DNA of 64,000 nucleotides from Anodontia alba (lineage: Eukaryota; Mollusca; Bivalvia; Lucinida; Lucinidae), in assembly GCA_964016985.1 (NCBI GenBank), contig OZ024826.1, forward strand, positions 66,942,023 to 67,006,022, read 5' to 3'. The position numbers were made by a program, and so were the translations under genes. The first letter of the stretch is position 1, and each line of letters begins with the position of its first letter. The notes under the pieces were generated by a model. The model searched no databases. It was not told the origin of the DNA and was given only the letters and a program-made list of their open reading frames with translations. Positions 22,286-33,611 of the stretch are shown here, in pieces.

Positions 22286-25200
22286 CCAATATACAGTGGT
22301 CCCTAGGAGAAGGTATTGTGTCTGTACCTGAGGTATGCAACAAACTGACTCCGCGTACACAGCGCATTAATCGACCATAGGGGAAGGTATATATTATATG
22401 TTCTTGGGGTATATGTACACTCAACACTGAAACATACATTGCCTCTAGGGGATGGAATGGTATGAGTACCTGGGGTATACATCATACTGACTCAGAATAC
22501 ACAATAAACAGTGGATACATTCGGCCGGGAGAATTGGTAGTATGTGTGCCTTGGGTATACAGCATACTGACTCAAGAGTTCACGCCACACTGAGATACAG
22601 TGACCGTAAAAGATGGTATAATATGCATACTTGGGGTATCAATGATGACTCGCACTGACTAAATGACACACTGATATAGTGGCATAGTATGTGTACCTGG
22701 GGTATACATCACACTGATAGATACCTACAACACACTGATAGATACAATGACCCTAGGGAAGGTATAGTATGTATACCTGGGGTATACGTAACGTTGACCC
22801 AGAGTACACTACCCACTGATTGGTCCAAAATATATTGTATGCGAGGTATATGTATGTACCTGGGGTATACATTATGCTGATTCAGAGTACACAACAAACA
22901 GATAGATACATTGGCCCTAGGAAGATGGTAAAGTACAATGTAAGTGCATTTGGTGTAAACATTATATAGTCAGAGCACACATCACATTGATAAAGAGAAC
23001 CTTATGGAAGGTGTTCTATGTGGACCTGGAGTATACATTATACTGACTCGGAATACCATAGCAGGTATAGTATGTGTATCTAGGGTATACATCATACTGG
23101 CTCGGTGTACACTCCACACTGATAGAGGTACATTGACCCGAGGGGAAGATATACTGTATCTACCTGAAATATATAACATACTGACTCAGAGTGCACAGCA
23201 TTAAGATACATTGACCCTAGGGGATGGTATACTATATGTACCTGGTGGTATACGTCATACTAAAAGAGAGTACACAGATAGATACCATGACCCTGGGGAA
23301 AGGTACATTATATGTACCTTGGGTATGCATCACACTGTCTCAGAGTGCACAACGCACAAAGTGCCATAGCATGTGTACCTTGGGTAACTGACTCAGAGTA
23401 CACAACACACTTATAGATATAATGACCCTAAGGGAAGAAATAGTATGTGTGCCTGGGGTATACGTTATACTGACTTAGACTACACTCCACACTGTTAGAC
23501 ACATTTACTCCACACTGTTAGATACATTTGACCGTCATGAAGGTATACTATGTGTATCTGGGGTACAGATAAATACAGATCATACTAACTAAGAGTACAC
23601 AACACACAGATAGATAGATTCATAAGCCCGGGGAGAATGTGAAATACGTCTACATCATATTTACTTAAGAGCCCATACTACACTGAGCTACAGTGACCCT
23701 AGAAGAATGTAGTGTGTGTGTTTCTGGGGTATACATCACACTGATTCAATGACGTGCTGATAAATAAAGTGACATAATATGTGTTCCTGGGGCACACAGT
23801 TAGTGTTCCTGGGGCATACATCACACTGACCCAGCCGGCCTCGGTGGCTCAGTTGGATGCGCCGTCCGACTGGAGACCAGGAGGTCGCGGGTTCAACCCC
23901 CGCCGAGGTCGACAACATTCTTTCGTAGAGATTGATCATGAAATATTTTCTACGGTCATTCTCTCCCTTCCGCTGATTCAAGAAGGGCAGTTGTCAGTTT
24001 CTGGCGAAAGAATGTGCACAATACTGGTTAACCGCTTCAAGGACTAAGCCTGCCCAGTAAACGTGTGGTTAGGTAAACTGACCGCGCTCGACATGACCCC
24101 ATTGGGTTGACTGGGCCGTAAAACCTCAACACAAACAAAATCACACTGACCTAGAGTACATTTAACATTCTGACAGATACAGTAACCCTAAATATACGTC
24201 CCTGGGGTAATACTGACGACTCTCCACACTTAGGCCTTAAAGGAAAGTAATTATGTGTATCTGGGATATACATCATACACTCAGATTGCACAGCACACAG
24301 TTAGATGGATTGGTCCTAGGGGGTACCTGCAGTGTACATTATATTGACTCGGAGTACACAACACACTGGGAATGTATAGTATGTGTACCTGGGGTAAGCA
24401 TTATGGGTACTACGAGTACACAACACACAGATAGATGTAATGACCCCAGGGGACGGTATAGTATGCATGCTTAGACTACACAACACACAGATACAATGGG
24501 CCCCGAGTATACATCATACTGACCTACAGTACACAGCAGACAGATAGATACAATGACACTTATAGAAGATATATTATGTGTACATGGAGTATACATCATA
24601 CGTCCCCAAAGTACTCTCAGCACTGTTAAAGGGTCTCTAGGAATACATCATATTGACTCAGAAAACCTTACACACAGATAGATACATTGACCCTCGACCT
24701 TGACATTGATACAATGGCCCTCGAGGAAGGTATACTTATGTGTACCTGGGATACACATCATACTGACTCAGCGTACACAACACACAAAGATTCAGTGATC
24801 CTCGGGAAATATGTGTACCTGAAGTATGCATTATACGTACTTCGAGTACACAGATAGATATAATGGATATAGGGGAAGGTATAGTATGTGCAATTGGAGT
24901 AAACATCATACTGGCTCAGAGTAGGCTACGCTATACACTGAAGGACACAATGGCCCAAAAGGGCATGCGAGGTTTAGTATATATACTTGGGGTATCCTAT
25001 ATCTTTGAGTTATGTACATCATTTTGACTCAGAGCACTTCGCACACAGATAGATACATTGGCTCTCGGGGAAGGTATACTATGTGAGCCTGGAGTATACA
25101 TCATACTGACTCAGAGTACATGACGCACACAATGACCTCCAGGTACTATGCGTACCTGGAGTATATATCATTCTGACCTACAGTATATATCATTCTGACC

Positions 25201-25550
25201 TACAGTACACAACACAAAGATAGATACACATATACTGATCCACAGTACACAACACATATATAACATAATGTCCCACGTGGAACATATACAATGTACTTTG
25301 TGAACATCAAGTATACTCAGAGTACATAATACACTAAAAGATTCAGTGACCCTCGGGGAATGTATAGTATGTGTACCTGGAGTATGCATCATTCACACTC
25401 GTACGCTACACACAGATAGATATAATGAATCTAGGGGAAGGTATAGTCTCTGAGGGTATATCAGAATCAGAATTTTTACTGGTGATACGTCTAATGACAT
25501 TCATTCACCAGGAACAGTATGTGCACCTCGGATATTCATCATACTGAGTG
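22286..25550. repeat. Degenerate satellite, ~82-bp unit, ~3 kb
   Basis: Dozens of imperfect units of the form ACAGATAGATACAATGACCC, TAGGGGAAGGTATAGTATGT, GTACCTGGGGTATACATCAT, ACTGACTCAGAGTACACAAC. Units differ a lot and some are truncated, so the array is old. It is interrupted by a SINE (23832-24139) and by a short non-array segment near 25455-25515. All ORFs in it are artefacts. Confidence 0.9.
23832..24139 (+). mobile_element. tRNA-headed SINE with 12-bp target duplication
   Basis: The head resembles a tRNA: acceptor-like GGCCTCG...CGAGGTC, an A box (TGGCTCAGTTGG) and a B box (GGTTCAACCCC), the two parts of a Pol III promoter. A ~200-bp body and an AC/A-rich tail (CAACACAAACAAA) follow. 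ATCACACTGACC flanks it on both sides (23820-23831, 24140-24151). It moves by borrowing LINE machinery. It sits inside the 82-bp satellite. RUDI/V-SINE-type molluscan SINEs have this architecture; the exact family is not assigned. Confidence 0.85.
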
Positions 25551-27418
25551 ATACGTAATTACATGTATTTGTTTGTTTTAGCGCCACGCTGATTTGTTTT
25601 AACTACAGAATATGCCTTTTTCTTAACCGGCATGGTAAAAACGTAACGCTCTCGAATCTCTGGGTGACTTTTAGTGCGAAGATATTTGTATATACATCTA
25701 TCTTCAAAATGAAGAGGTTTGGAATGATCACGTGATAAATACCACGTGAACTGCACCTAGAGCTCCCTACAGTCAGATTCGACCAGAAGTCTGAAACAGC
25801 GGAAGTACCTGACGGAACTCGCGCTGCGTGTATGAGATCTTTCAGGTCATGAGAAATGTCAGTAAATCTTAAGAGTTAATTCAAAATATCAAAGCAAACA
25901 ATTAAAGAATGATTTAAGCTAATCGTTTTCAGTGAAAAAAAAATATGTTACTAAAAATAAAATCCAAATAACCCAAACGGCCACCGAAATTTTACATATG
26001 CACATAAATCATTGATATCATAGTTAAGAACAATCATTTATGCATAATTTGCAACAATTTTCAGGAAATTCTATCAAAGAGGAAGGAAATGTCATTTAAG
26101 GAAACAAATAAGGGGTCTAAATCAACATTTGCGTATGAGTAGCTTACCTTTAAAAGTGTATTTTGGACAAAGAAACTTACATTTATGCATTTGTATTGCA
26201 TTCAGTCGACAGAAGGATAAAAATACTGTAAGGATATGTTTCAACTTTAAATGCAAAACAGAGTACACTGTCAAATTTCTGACATTTTTGACATTTTCGT
26301 TCCTCTTCTGATGGAATGCACTGAATTTCTATGGGACATTAATTGACATTGTTCTGTTAAATAAACGGTTTTAGGATATTTCATCTGTATGTGGTACAAG
26401 GAGGCTAAGCCAAGCAACACTTTTTCGAAAAAATCAAGTGAAAACGACCAACACCACTTCAGATATAGACTCTTTAAATTCTCTGTATTTTTCATTCAAA
26501 GGGGTATATTTTGAGATGGAAAGAAATTCAAATTCAGCATGACGTCATTTGATGGTAATTTCGAATTAAATAACGTTGTCCAAGACATTTATGAAAAGAA
26601 AATGACATTTGTACAAAGCGAGTTATGACTGGAAATGCTGTTTTTAATTAAGGGCTCATAACTCCATAATTTATGACTGCGAAAGAATTACCTTAGTGAT
26701 TTTTAACGATATGGACGTTTGACAAAAATGACCATGAAAACATTTAAACGAAAAATGTACAACACGAGCCGCTACGCAAAACTCGACACTGTATATTGCC
26801 TTTGAGTATAGTCACTTTTCGCGTTTGGATATTCAGCTTAAGCAAAAAAGGTAAGAGAAAAGCCCAGGGAGTGCCACAAACCGCAACCTTTCCCAGATAC
26901 CAAGAGGAAGAGGAAACAGACAAAAACAAACAAAAAATTGGGTATTGATACCCAATTGATTTGACAGAGTACCCAATTATTTCAAAATAAAACACACACA
27001 GAGAAATTTTACTTGCTGTGTAATCAGCAGAACCATATTAATTTGTCCACCTATCCTCTGTCAGATGCTATACCCTCATGTTCTAGAGGTAGCAGAAGGT
27101 AATTAGCATGTTATGGTTACTTAGTTTTATTACAGCTCAAAATGATTCCTTGTCCAGTAACTGATCAACAACATTCACTATTCCTTCGAAGCGAAGGGTC
27201 TCGACAACAATCATAATATGACCGAAGATAATACTGGTTTATGATTTAATTTGTCTACTTGATTAACCAACTTATGAGTAACCAGTGTGATCGTTGTCAT
27301 GCCGATGAGAAGGGAATGATCCTCCTTAATAGTGTTCCTAATGCTCCTAGTGTTCCTAGTACTTGACACCGTCCACGGAATTTATCTCCGCGGGCTTTAT
27401 TTCATTTTAAAGCTCTAA
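25551..27418. other. No supported gene
   Basis: AT-rich. A 65-codon minus ORF (25559-25756) has no known motif. One exact CRE octamer at 26540-26547. A dispersed repeat copy lies at 26840-26910. Confidence 0.5.
26840..26910 (-). repeat. Short dispersed repeat S, minus copy
   Basis: AAAAGGTAAGAGAAAAG, CCCAGGGAGTGCCACAAACC, TTTCCCAGATACCAAGAGGA. The reverse complement matches 63893-63980 and 53160-53230. Confidence 0.6.
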
Positions 27419-27628
27419 TTATTAGTTAAAGCCCTTACGGCTTCACTTTTCAATGATTTATTGACGCGTCTAGCAAACAATGCCAACAATGTCCTGTAGA
27501 ATCTATTATATCTTCTACCTGAATTTGACGTGGAATTTTGGACAGGTAAGTTACCAATTTTACCAAAGAACATTTGCTTTCCTGCACCTAGAGCTTCACC
27601 AGAGCCTGCCCAGGGAACGTTAGCCCAA
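27419..27628 (-). CDS. Possible terminal exon of an unknown gene
   Basis: On the minus strand a pyrimidine-rich TTCATTTATTACAG acceptor precedes about 68 open codons ending at TAG: GSGEALGAGKQMFFGKIGN, LPVQNSTSNSGRRYNRFYR, TLLALFARRVNKSLKSEAV, RALTNN. The residue mix is balanced and not low-complexity, unlike most ORFs here. No domain is recognised, and no upstream exon was identified. It could be a last exon or a chance ORF. Confidence 0.28.
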
Positions 27629-27713
27629 CACCTGTAATAAATGAACAAACACACCCTAACTATACATTCAACAGTAAAACGAAATGAAGTTTGCAACTGT
27701 GTGACTCTATACT

Positions 27714-27890
27714 ATTATCCTACAAAGACGACGCACGCCACCAGATAGAGCGAGTGACGTCAATGACGTCGCTGCCGACTCATCGACATCACTGACATCG
27801 ACGTGACTCCCCCGCCGAACTCCCGGTTGCCAACATCGGTGTTGTTGACTGTGAGCAATTCACTAACTGTCGACACCGTCGCTCGACATT
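27714..27890. repeat. Dispersed repeat rich in TGACGTC, copy 2
   Basis: Partner of 600-790, with GAGTGACGTCAATGACGTCG and CATCGACGTGACTC. It contains one exact CRE octamer (27755-27762). Confidence 0.5.
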
Positions 27891-28325
27891 AAAACGTCAA
27901 ACGCAGGCTTCATTTCTTTCACAAAAAATATTATATAGAGGTTAATGCACCCCGAGTTTACAATACGGGAACTATTTTCCAGAGAGATTTTCAAATCCGA
28001 TAAACAAATGAGTGCTGTGCACTCGTTTGTTTATAAGACTTGCAAGTCTCGAGGGAAATATTTCATGTATTTTAAATGTGTGTGTATTATATTGTATATT
28101 ACATATCATATCATATGATACATATCATATTTTTTTTCTTCGGATGCTGTTTATATACTTTCAAATGACGCCAATAAGTTTTGCGACGTTACGCCATCTA
28201 CACGTTTCAGATGTCGTCAGTCGAATGCCATGAAGACATTATAAATCGCTGCCTATACCGGCACACTGGTTAGTGTTCTAGGAAGTACTCTTACATTTTT
28301 TTTAACCAAACAATATTAGGTTGTT
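27891..28325. other. No supported feature
   Basis: AT-rich with a short CATATCATATGATACATATCA palindromic stretch near 28103-28126. Confidence 0.4.
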
Positions 28326-28432
28326 GTGGGGTTTTTTTTTTGTTGTTATTGTTGTTGTTATTGTTGTTGTTTTGTTGTTTTTTTTTTGTTGTTTTTTTTT
28401 TGTTGTTGTTTTTTTGTTTTTGTTTTTTGTCT
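28326..28432. repeat. T-rich (TTG)n tract
   Basis: Mixed poly-T and TTG repeats, read as poly-Asn/Lys or poly-Leu in spurious ORFs. Confidence 0.9.
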
Positions 28433-28954
28433 GATATGAAAACAGGCTCTTCTGAAAATAATGGATTTTTTATAAAGTTATTTTTGATTAAATATAGGGT
28501 TTTCAGGCAATTTTTAAACATTATTAAGATCAAAAAAAGGTTACATTCTTCATCTTGTTTCCAGTTTCTGTGCCATAAAATACCCACTATGATGGACAAT
28601 CGCCATGTGAATTCACAATTGAGTCACATACTACATTGTATGTCTCAATAATTTAGTTGACATAAGACTTTGACTCCTTTGTCATAGTAAAAACTTTTAT
28701 ACCCCAGGCATACAAAGTATGTTGTGGGGATATATAAGTCTTTGTTATTCTGTCCGTCTATTCGCTCATATGTCTGTGCTCCCATCCGTATTTGCCAAAA
28801 ATAAACTAGGCTTTCTAGGTAAAGTACAGTTTCTTATAAGTTTGTTTCAGCCAAATTAAAGGTTTTGAAGGATTTGAAGCAAATTAATATTTTTAAAGGT
28901 TTTAAAGGTTCCCCTAGAGGGCATGCTGGGCAGTCAGACTGAAAAACTAATGAG
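28433..28954. other. Intergenic; one familiar-looking dispersed repeat
   Basis: 28695-28770 (TTTATACCCCAGGCATACAA ... TCTGTCCGTCTATTCGCTC) resembles a repeat common in marine invertebrate DNA, from memory only. Otherwise nothing recognised. Confidence 0.3.
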
Positions 28955-29240
28955 AAGCTATTACGAAAACACGCCCTATTCAAATACATTGAACATTTCA
29001 CCACCAAAACCCGAAAGTTTTCAGATAAAAATCTGATATTTTTTATATTTCTGCTCAAAATATCGATTGTGGGAACTAGTTTGAACCGCCTCAGCGAGGC
29101 GGTGCTAATGAATACCCACAATCTGTTTTTGAGTAGAAATAAGAAAAAACAATGTATACCACTGTAAACTCCACTTTTACTGTATAAAAATGGGGTTTAA
29201 CGGGGTCAAGATTATATAGGTATGTTTTCGTGATGCTTGT
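28955..29240. repeat. Palindrome-bearing repeat, copy 3
   Basis: Aligns with 15545-15828 over its whole length. The hairpin is at 29048-29143, with core TTTGAACCGCCTC ... GAGGCGGTGCTAA. Outer arms TTTCTGCTCAAAA and GTAGAAAT are conserved. Confidence 0.75.
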
Positions 29241-29789
29241 TTTGACATGTTTGATGAAGAAATAATTTATAAGATCTGAATACACATTTTATCATATTTA
29301 ATCTGGAGCCAAGAAGGTCTTAAAATGCTAAAATGCCAGTTTTTATTTGGTTGTGCAGACAAAGAGTGCAACACATATGTATATGTGCAACACAGAAAAA
29401 AGGCCCTTTATATCATGCACTATCTGACAAAACATTATCTGGAGCTAAAATTAAGTCTATTTGGATTATTTTACAAAAGTAATGGGCTAACATTTAAATA
29501 TTTTTACCAAATATGTAATAAAATGGGCATATATTTTAATCATCTAACTTTTTCCTTTTCAAGAGAGTTTTTCTTTTAAAAGTCACTCTGTCTTAGCCAC
29601 TCTAAATTTTCCCAAGAATGAGCAACATCACAGAGAGCAGTTTTTTTTGTTGTTGTTTTTTTTGTATCAAATAGTTGACAATTGGGCAGGAGGTGGGGTG
29701 GGACTGTAATCTGCCAGATGCCAAAGCATTTGTCAGAAATAATCACTTGAAAACAGAAAAATTAGGGATGTGAATTGAAAGTTAGGGTC
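29241..29789. other. No supported feature
   Basis: AT-rich; short ORFs without motifs and a T-rich stretch near 29641-29665. Confidence 0.4.
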
Positions 29790-30232
29790 TTTGCTGTCTG
29801 GTATATTTAGGGCCTGACCTTCTATCACAATGTGTAACATATCAGTCTGCACAAGAAGTAGAACAGAAATTAATCAGAACAACCTATGGATGTGACTTAT
29901 ACAGTAACTCACCAACTGCTTTGCTTTCTGGATGCTACTGGTAACCCTTTCGTTTTAGAAAGTAGACCCATTTTGTGTTTTTTTTAGGAAGAAAGCTTGC
30001 ATGAAACACAATCTATATGCAGTCTTATCAACATATTCTTTGTCAATATTTTCTGCAGTATCTGTGACTGGGTCTTTGCTGTCTGGTATATTTAGGGCCT
30101 GGCCTTCTATCAGTCTGCACAAGAAGTAGAATAGAAGTTAATCAGAACAACCTATGGATGTGATTTATACAGTAACTCACCAACTGCTTTGCTTTCTGGA
30201 TGCTAACAGTTTACTGGTAACCCTTTTCCTTC
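29790..30232. repeat. Direct duplication, ~165 bp, spaced 280 bp
   Basis: 29790-29951 and 30070-30232 share GGTCTTTGCTGTCTGGTATA through CAACTGCTTTGCTTTCTGGA. The first copy has ~19 extra bases (CACAATGTGTAACATAT) and the second an insertion of AACAGTTT near its end. Confidence 0.85.
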
Positions 30233-31239
30233 ACTCGTATATTTAAATTTAGCATACCCTTTGATCATCTTGCACAGCCTGAAAATTACAACAGAAGCCT
30301 ATATTATAATTTAAGTTATATACATGCAGACAACTTGTTCATGTTCATCACAAAAAAATGTATCTTTGGATGTAACTGTGTAGACTGATCAGGATCTTTA
30401 CTGGTCACTCATAAATGACTGAATACTGTATAGAATATATCAATGGACAGCAATGGCCTAAAAAGGAATTGGGCCGGATGAGTTGGATAAATAAATCCAG
30501 ATATATTATTCACACTACATTTTTTTTTGTACTTTTGCTTTTATTCCCTTAACAGTTTTGTTGTAGAATAAGTGAGCAAATGAATAGGGCAAAACAATAT
30601 GTGCAAGAAATTATAAGGTTTCTTGGCTGTATCTTTGCCGTAGTATGTGGGGTGTAAGACCCACCCGGACAATTACCCACTGGACAATTATCCACCCGGA
30701 CATTTACCCACCCCCTTAACCTAAACCCTTAACCTTAACTCACCCGAAAATGTTTTTGATAAAACTGTCCTTCATACTATTTCTCTTTCATTTAATCCTG
30801 TTTCATTGGTAAAAAATGATTTTGTGTCAATTCGAGAGTCTTAGCTGAAAATGACTTTGTATGTGAGATGAAAGGATAAAATGAAAGATTTTTTTTTTCA
30901 AAAATGACTGCATTTCTTTTAGGTAAGTTTTCTTCGGTATTTATTTTTTCATAAATCACAAAAGGTATCCATCATCTATTACAGCACGCAAATGACATTT
31001 GACTCATGGTACGAGTAGCAGACGTATAATTTTAATAACATTGTTAGCAAACGGTCATAATTTATCACAGGAAGAAAAAAAAGATACTAAAGTAACTTAA
31101 TTGAATTTTCATACGGGGGATGTTTAAGATATTTTATAATGAAAGAGGTATAATAATCATTTGGACTTCAACAATTAACAATTAAAAAAATCAGAAAGAA
31201 CCAAATAAGTATTTACTACACATATTTAAAAGTACAGGA
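30233..31239. other. No supported feature
   Basis: Contains a small internal repeat of CACCCGGACA/ACCCACTGGACA around 30660-30710. No coding signal. Confidence 0.4.
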
Positions 31240-32030
31240 TGTAATCTTTTGCTCTCCTACATGTTGCCCAATATCACGCAGTCTGTTCAGGGCTTTCATG
31301 CCACCTTACATCTAATAAATGGATATGTTGAATACCATATATGCTCTAAGTATTGGACAGACAGTCCTGAGCTAACAATACAGATCTAGATCAGACACCA
31401 TCTTACAGCTAATAAATGACCATTAAACTCAAAAGTATTGGACAGTCCTGAGTTAACAGTGTAGACCCAGATCAGATCCTTACATCTTATAAATGGACAC
31501 TGAAGAATACTCTTTATACTCAAAGTATTGGAAAAACACTCCTGAACATACCGTGTAGACCTAGATCAAATGACAGCTTACATAGATAAAATGGTTACTG
31601 TAGAATACCGTTTTTACTAGGAGCATTGAACAGACAGTCCTGAGCTAACAGAATACCGTTTATACCCTAAGTTTTGGACAGACAGTCCTAAGCTAACATT
31701 GTAGACCCAGATTAGGTATCACCTTACACTTTATAAATGGAATCTGTTGAATACTGCATATACCAGACAGTCCCGAGCTAACAGTGTAGACCCAGATCGG
31801 ACACCACACATCTAATAACTGGATACCATTTATACTCTAAGTTTTGGACAGACAGACCTCAATTAACAGTGTAGACCCAGATCAGATGTCACATACACCT
31901 AATAAATGGATACTGTAGAATACTGTATACACCTGGCAGTCCTGAGCTAACAGTGAAGACCAAGATCAGACCCTATCTGCTAAAAAATGGATATTGTAGA
32001 AAAGTGTTTGTACTCCATGTACATTTTTAT
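31240..32030. repeat. Degenerate minisatellite, ~80-95-bp unit, ~8 copies
   Basis: Units carry TAATAAATGGATACTGTAGA, TTGGACAGACAGTCCTGAGC and TAACAGTGTAGACCCAGATC. The last phrase recurs near 31367, 31447, 31540, 31689, 31773, 31865 and 31944. Confidence 0.8.
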
Positions 32031-32044
32031 ATTGTGAATTTAAT

Positions 32045-32285
32045 GTAGTGGCTGGAGTGCATGGACTGAACAAGACCGCCTGCTTAGTTCAGTAGGTAGA
32101 GCATCTGACTAGTGTTACGGGGTTGTTGGTCAGTCCCAGCTCCGGCAGTCATTGTTTCCTCTCCTGTTCACTTTACTGATGTCAGATTAGTAAACAGGAG
32201 TGTGCCAATTGCAAGCAATCGGGGGTTGCAGACCAGATACCTTCAGGACATCAGGGTGGTACCTGAATCCTAAATGTTATGAGGA
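32045..32285 (+). repeat. tRNA-derived repeat unit 1
   Basis: Begins with GTGGCTGGAGTGCATGGAC and a tRNA-like part at 32076-32150: A box TTAGTTCAGTAGG and a degraded B box GGTCAGTCCC. The tRNA fold is poor. A second unit starts at about 32286 with the same lead-in (GACTCGAGTCCATGGAC), so the units are tandem. Confidence 0.5.
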
Positions 32286-32320
32286 GTGTAGTGACTCGAG
32301 TCCATGGACAGAACAGGACC

Positions 32321-32923
32321 GCCCGGGTAGCTCAGTAGGTTCAGCACCTGTCTAGTAGTCTTGCCAATGATGATCGATTATAATCATTCATCAATCACTT
32401 TTGCCTCTTGTGACTGAAGATCAGAAAGTCAACTAATCGTATTTTTTTTTTTTTTTTTTTGTTTTTTTTGTTTTGAAACGAAGATATTTTTCTCACCTTT
32501 TCTTTTCATAGGCAAGTCATCAATAAATGAAGTTCAAAGCTGTCTGTTAGGGTCATTCTAGATTTATGGTCAATAAAAGTGAAAAGATTTGATAAAATAG
32601 CCTTAAAAATGTCAACCCAAAAAAACTGACGTTGTAGGTACTCATTAGAAGCACCTTGCAGAGGCGCTTCTAATGAGTACCAACAACATTATATGTTTTC
32701 ATGGAGAAATAAGAAAATTATTATCTGGATATCCCTCTTATTGATCTGGAGCAATGAATAAGTACCTGGCAAAATTTAAAGAGTGAATATATTTTCTACA
32801 ACTCGATTATTACTCGATGATCAGTCGGTTTTACAAAACCGATGATCGACTATGAAATTCTGGCTGATTCCAAACACCACTGTCTAGTGATATGGGGATC
32901 ATGGGTTCAAGTCCCGCCTTAGG
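32321..32923 (+). tRNA. tRNA-like unit split by a 0.5 kb insertion (pseudo-tRNA or SINE head)
   Basis: 32321-32356 reads as the 5' half of a tRNA (GTAGCTCAGTAGG A box). 32889-32923 reads as the 3' half (GGGTTCAAGTCCC B box/T arm). Removing 32357-32888, the insert plus one copy of the 9-bp duplication CTGTCTAGT, gives 71 nt, the length of a tRNA. Acceptor and anticodon stems pair imperfectly, so it was probably a tRNA-derived repeat head, not a working gene. Confidence 0.5.
32357..32888. mobile_element. Hairpin-bearing insertion with 9-bp target duplication
   Basis: Flanked by CTGTCTAGT at 32348-32356 and 32880-32888, and interrupting a tRNA-like unit. Its centre is palindrome copy 4: 32631-32686, GGTACTCATTAGAAGC ... 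GCTTCTAATGAGTACC. Further inverted words lie near both ends (AATGAT...ATCATT at 32367-32389; CGGTTTTACAAAACCG at 32825-32840). It has a T-run (32442-32460) and no ORF. It is a non-autonomous element whose ends are set by the target duplication. Confidence 0.65.
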
Positions 32924-33103
32924 AAAGCAGTGTTCCTTTCATGTTTACTTGATTATATGAATATTGCAATTCATTTGCCAATTTACTTTCTGCAGACCTG
33001 TACTGTTTTTAGCTGGAAGTGTCAATTTTGTTTTCCATGTGGACCCTTCAAGTTGAACATGTTCAATAATCAATGGTAAAATAAACTTAGGAGGAAAAAG
33101 TGT

Positions 33104-33175
33104 GCCCGATGCAGAACTCGAACCCGCGACCCCATGCTTGCAAATCAGGTGCTCTACCAACTGAGCTAACCAGGC
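33104..33175 (-). tRNA. tRNA-like sequence, anticodon position TGC (Ala-like), probably pseudo
   Basis: 72 nt on the minus strand with a pairable 7-bp acceptor (GCCTGGT/ATCGGGC), D arm GCTCAGTTGGTAGAGC (A box intact) and B box GGGTTCGAGTTC. The anticodon stem CCTGA/GCATG pairs badly. This argues for a tRNA-derived repeat or pseudogene. A related unit lies 0.4 kb away at 33541. Confidence 0.45.
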
Positions 33176-33181
33176 TGAGTC

Positions 33182-33394
33182 CAGGCCCATACGCAGACTT
33201 TTGAAATGGGCAGGGGCTAGCGAAATTGTAGCTATTCTGAAAACAGGGGTGCAAATGCTTCTTGAAATGCCAATTGGGGGCAAAAATTAGGGGTATAAAG
33301 TGAGTTTGGGTTTATTAACTGCATGATTTTGAAGTAATTTTCCCGAAAAGAGGGATGCGTTTGTACCCCCTGAACCCCCTTGCGTATGGGCCTG
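33182..33394. mobile_element. 213-bp MITE with 14-bp perfect TIRs, hAT-like ends
   Basis: Starts CAGGCCCATACGCA and ends with its exact complement TGCGTATGGGCCTG. CAGG-type ends suit hAT elements, but no clear 8-bp target duplication is seen. It inserted just beside the tRNA-like sequence at 33104-33175. Confidence 0.65.
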
Positions 33395-33540
33395 CAGTCT
33401 CACCAATTACTATATTCCTCCCCCTGTAACTGTGTTTAACTTGTATGTGCCAGATATCAGCTGAACACACTAACAGTTCCTAGCTTTTCTCCACATTTAC
33501 AAGTACCTCATCGCCATTGAAGTAAAGGAGGTAAAGGTAT

Positions 33541-33611
33541 GCCTGATACAGAATTTAAACCCGCAATCCCCTGCTTGTAAGTCAGGTGCTCTACCAACTG
33601 AGCTATCTGGC
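33541..33611 (-). tRNA. tRNA-like sequence, anticodon position TAC (Val-like), probably pseudo
   Basis: 71 nt on the minus strand: acceptor GCCAGAT/ATCAGGC (six of seven pairs), A box TAGCTCAGTTGG, anticodon stem CCTGA/GCAGG (four of five), loop CTTACAA. The B box is degraded to GGTTTAAATTC. Weak Pol III promotion is expected; likely a tRNA-derived repeat head. Confidence 0.45.

Noticed and set aside
22303..25392. A CRISPR-like or coding reading of the repeated ACTGATAGATACA units
   Set aside because: Units are contiguous and degenerate without regular unique spacers, and the sequence is eukaryotic. It is a satellite.
25559..25756. A 65-codon minus ORF starting within a CACGTGAAC context, with MPVKKKAYSVVKTNQRG
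   Set aside because: No domain, conservation or splice evidence; its 3' end falls at the satellite border. Too weak to call.
30690..30740. CCTTAACCTAAACCCTTAACC as interstitial telomere repeat
   Set aside because: It is irregular and short; no run of TTAGGG/CCCTAA units.
32945..33283. A 112-codon minus ORF with AWLAQLVEHLICKHGVAGSS
   Set aside because: That phrase is a translated tRNA-like sequence (33104-33175).
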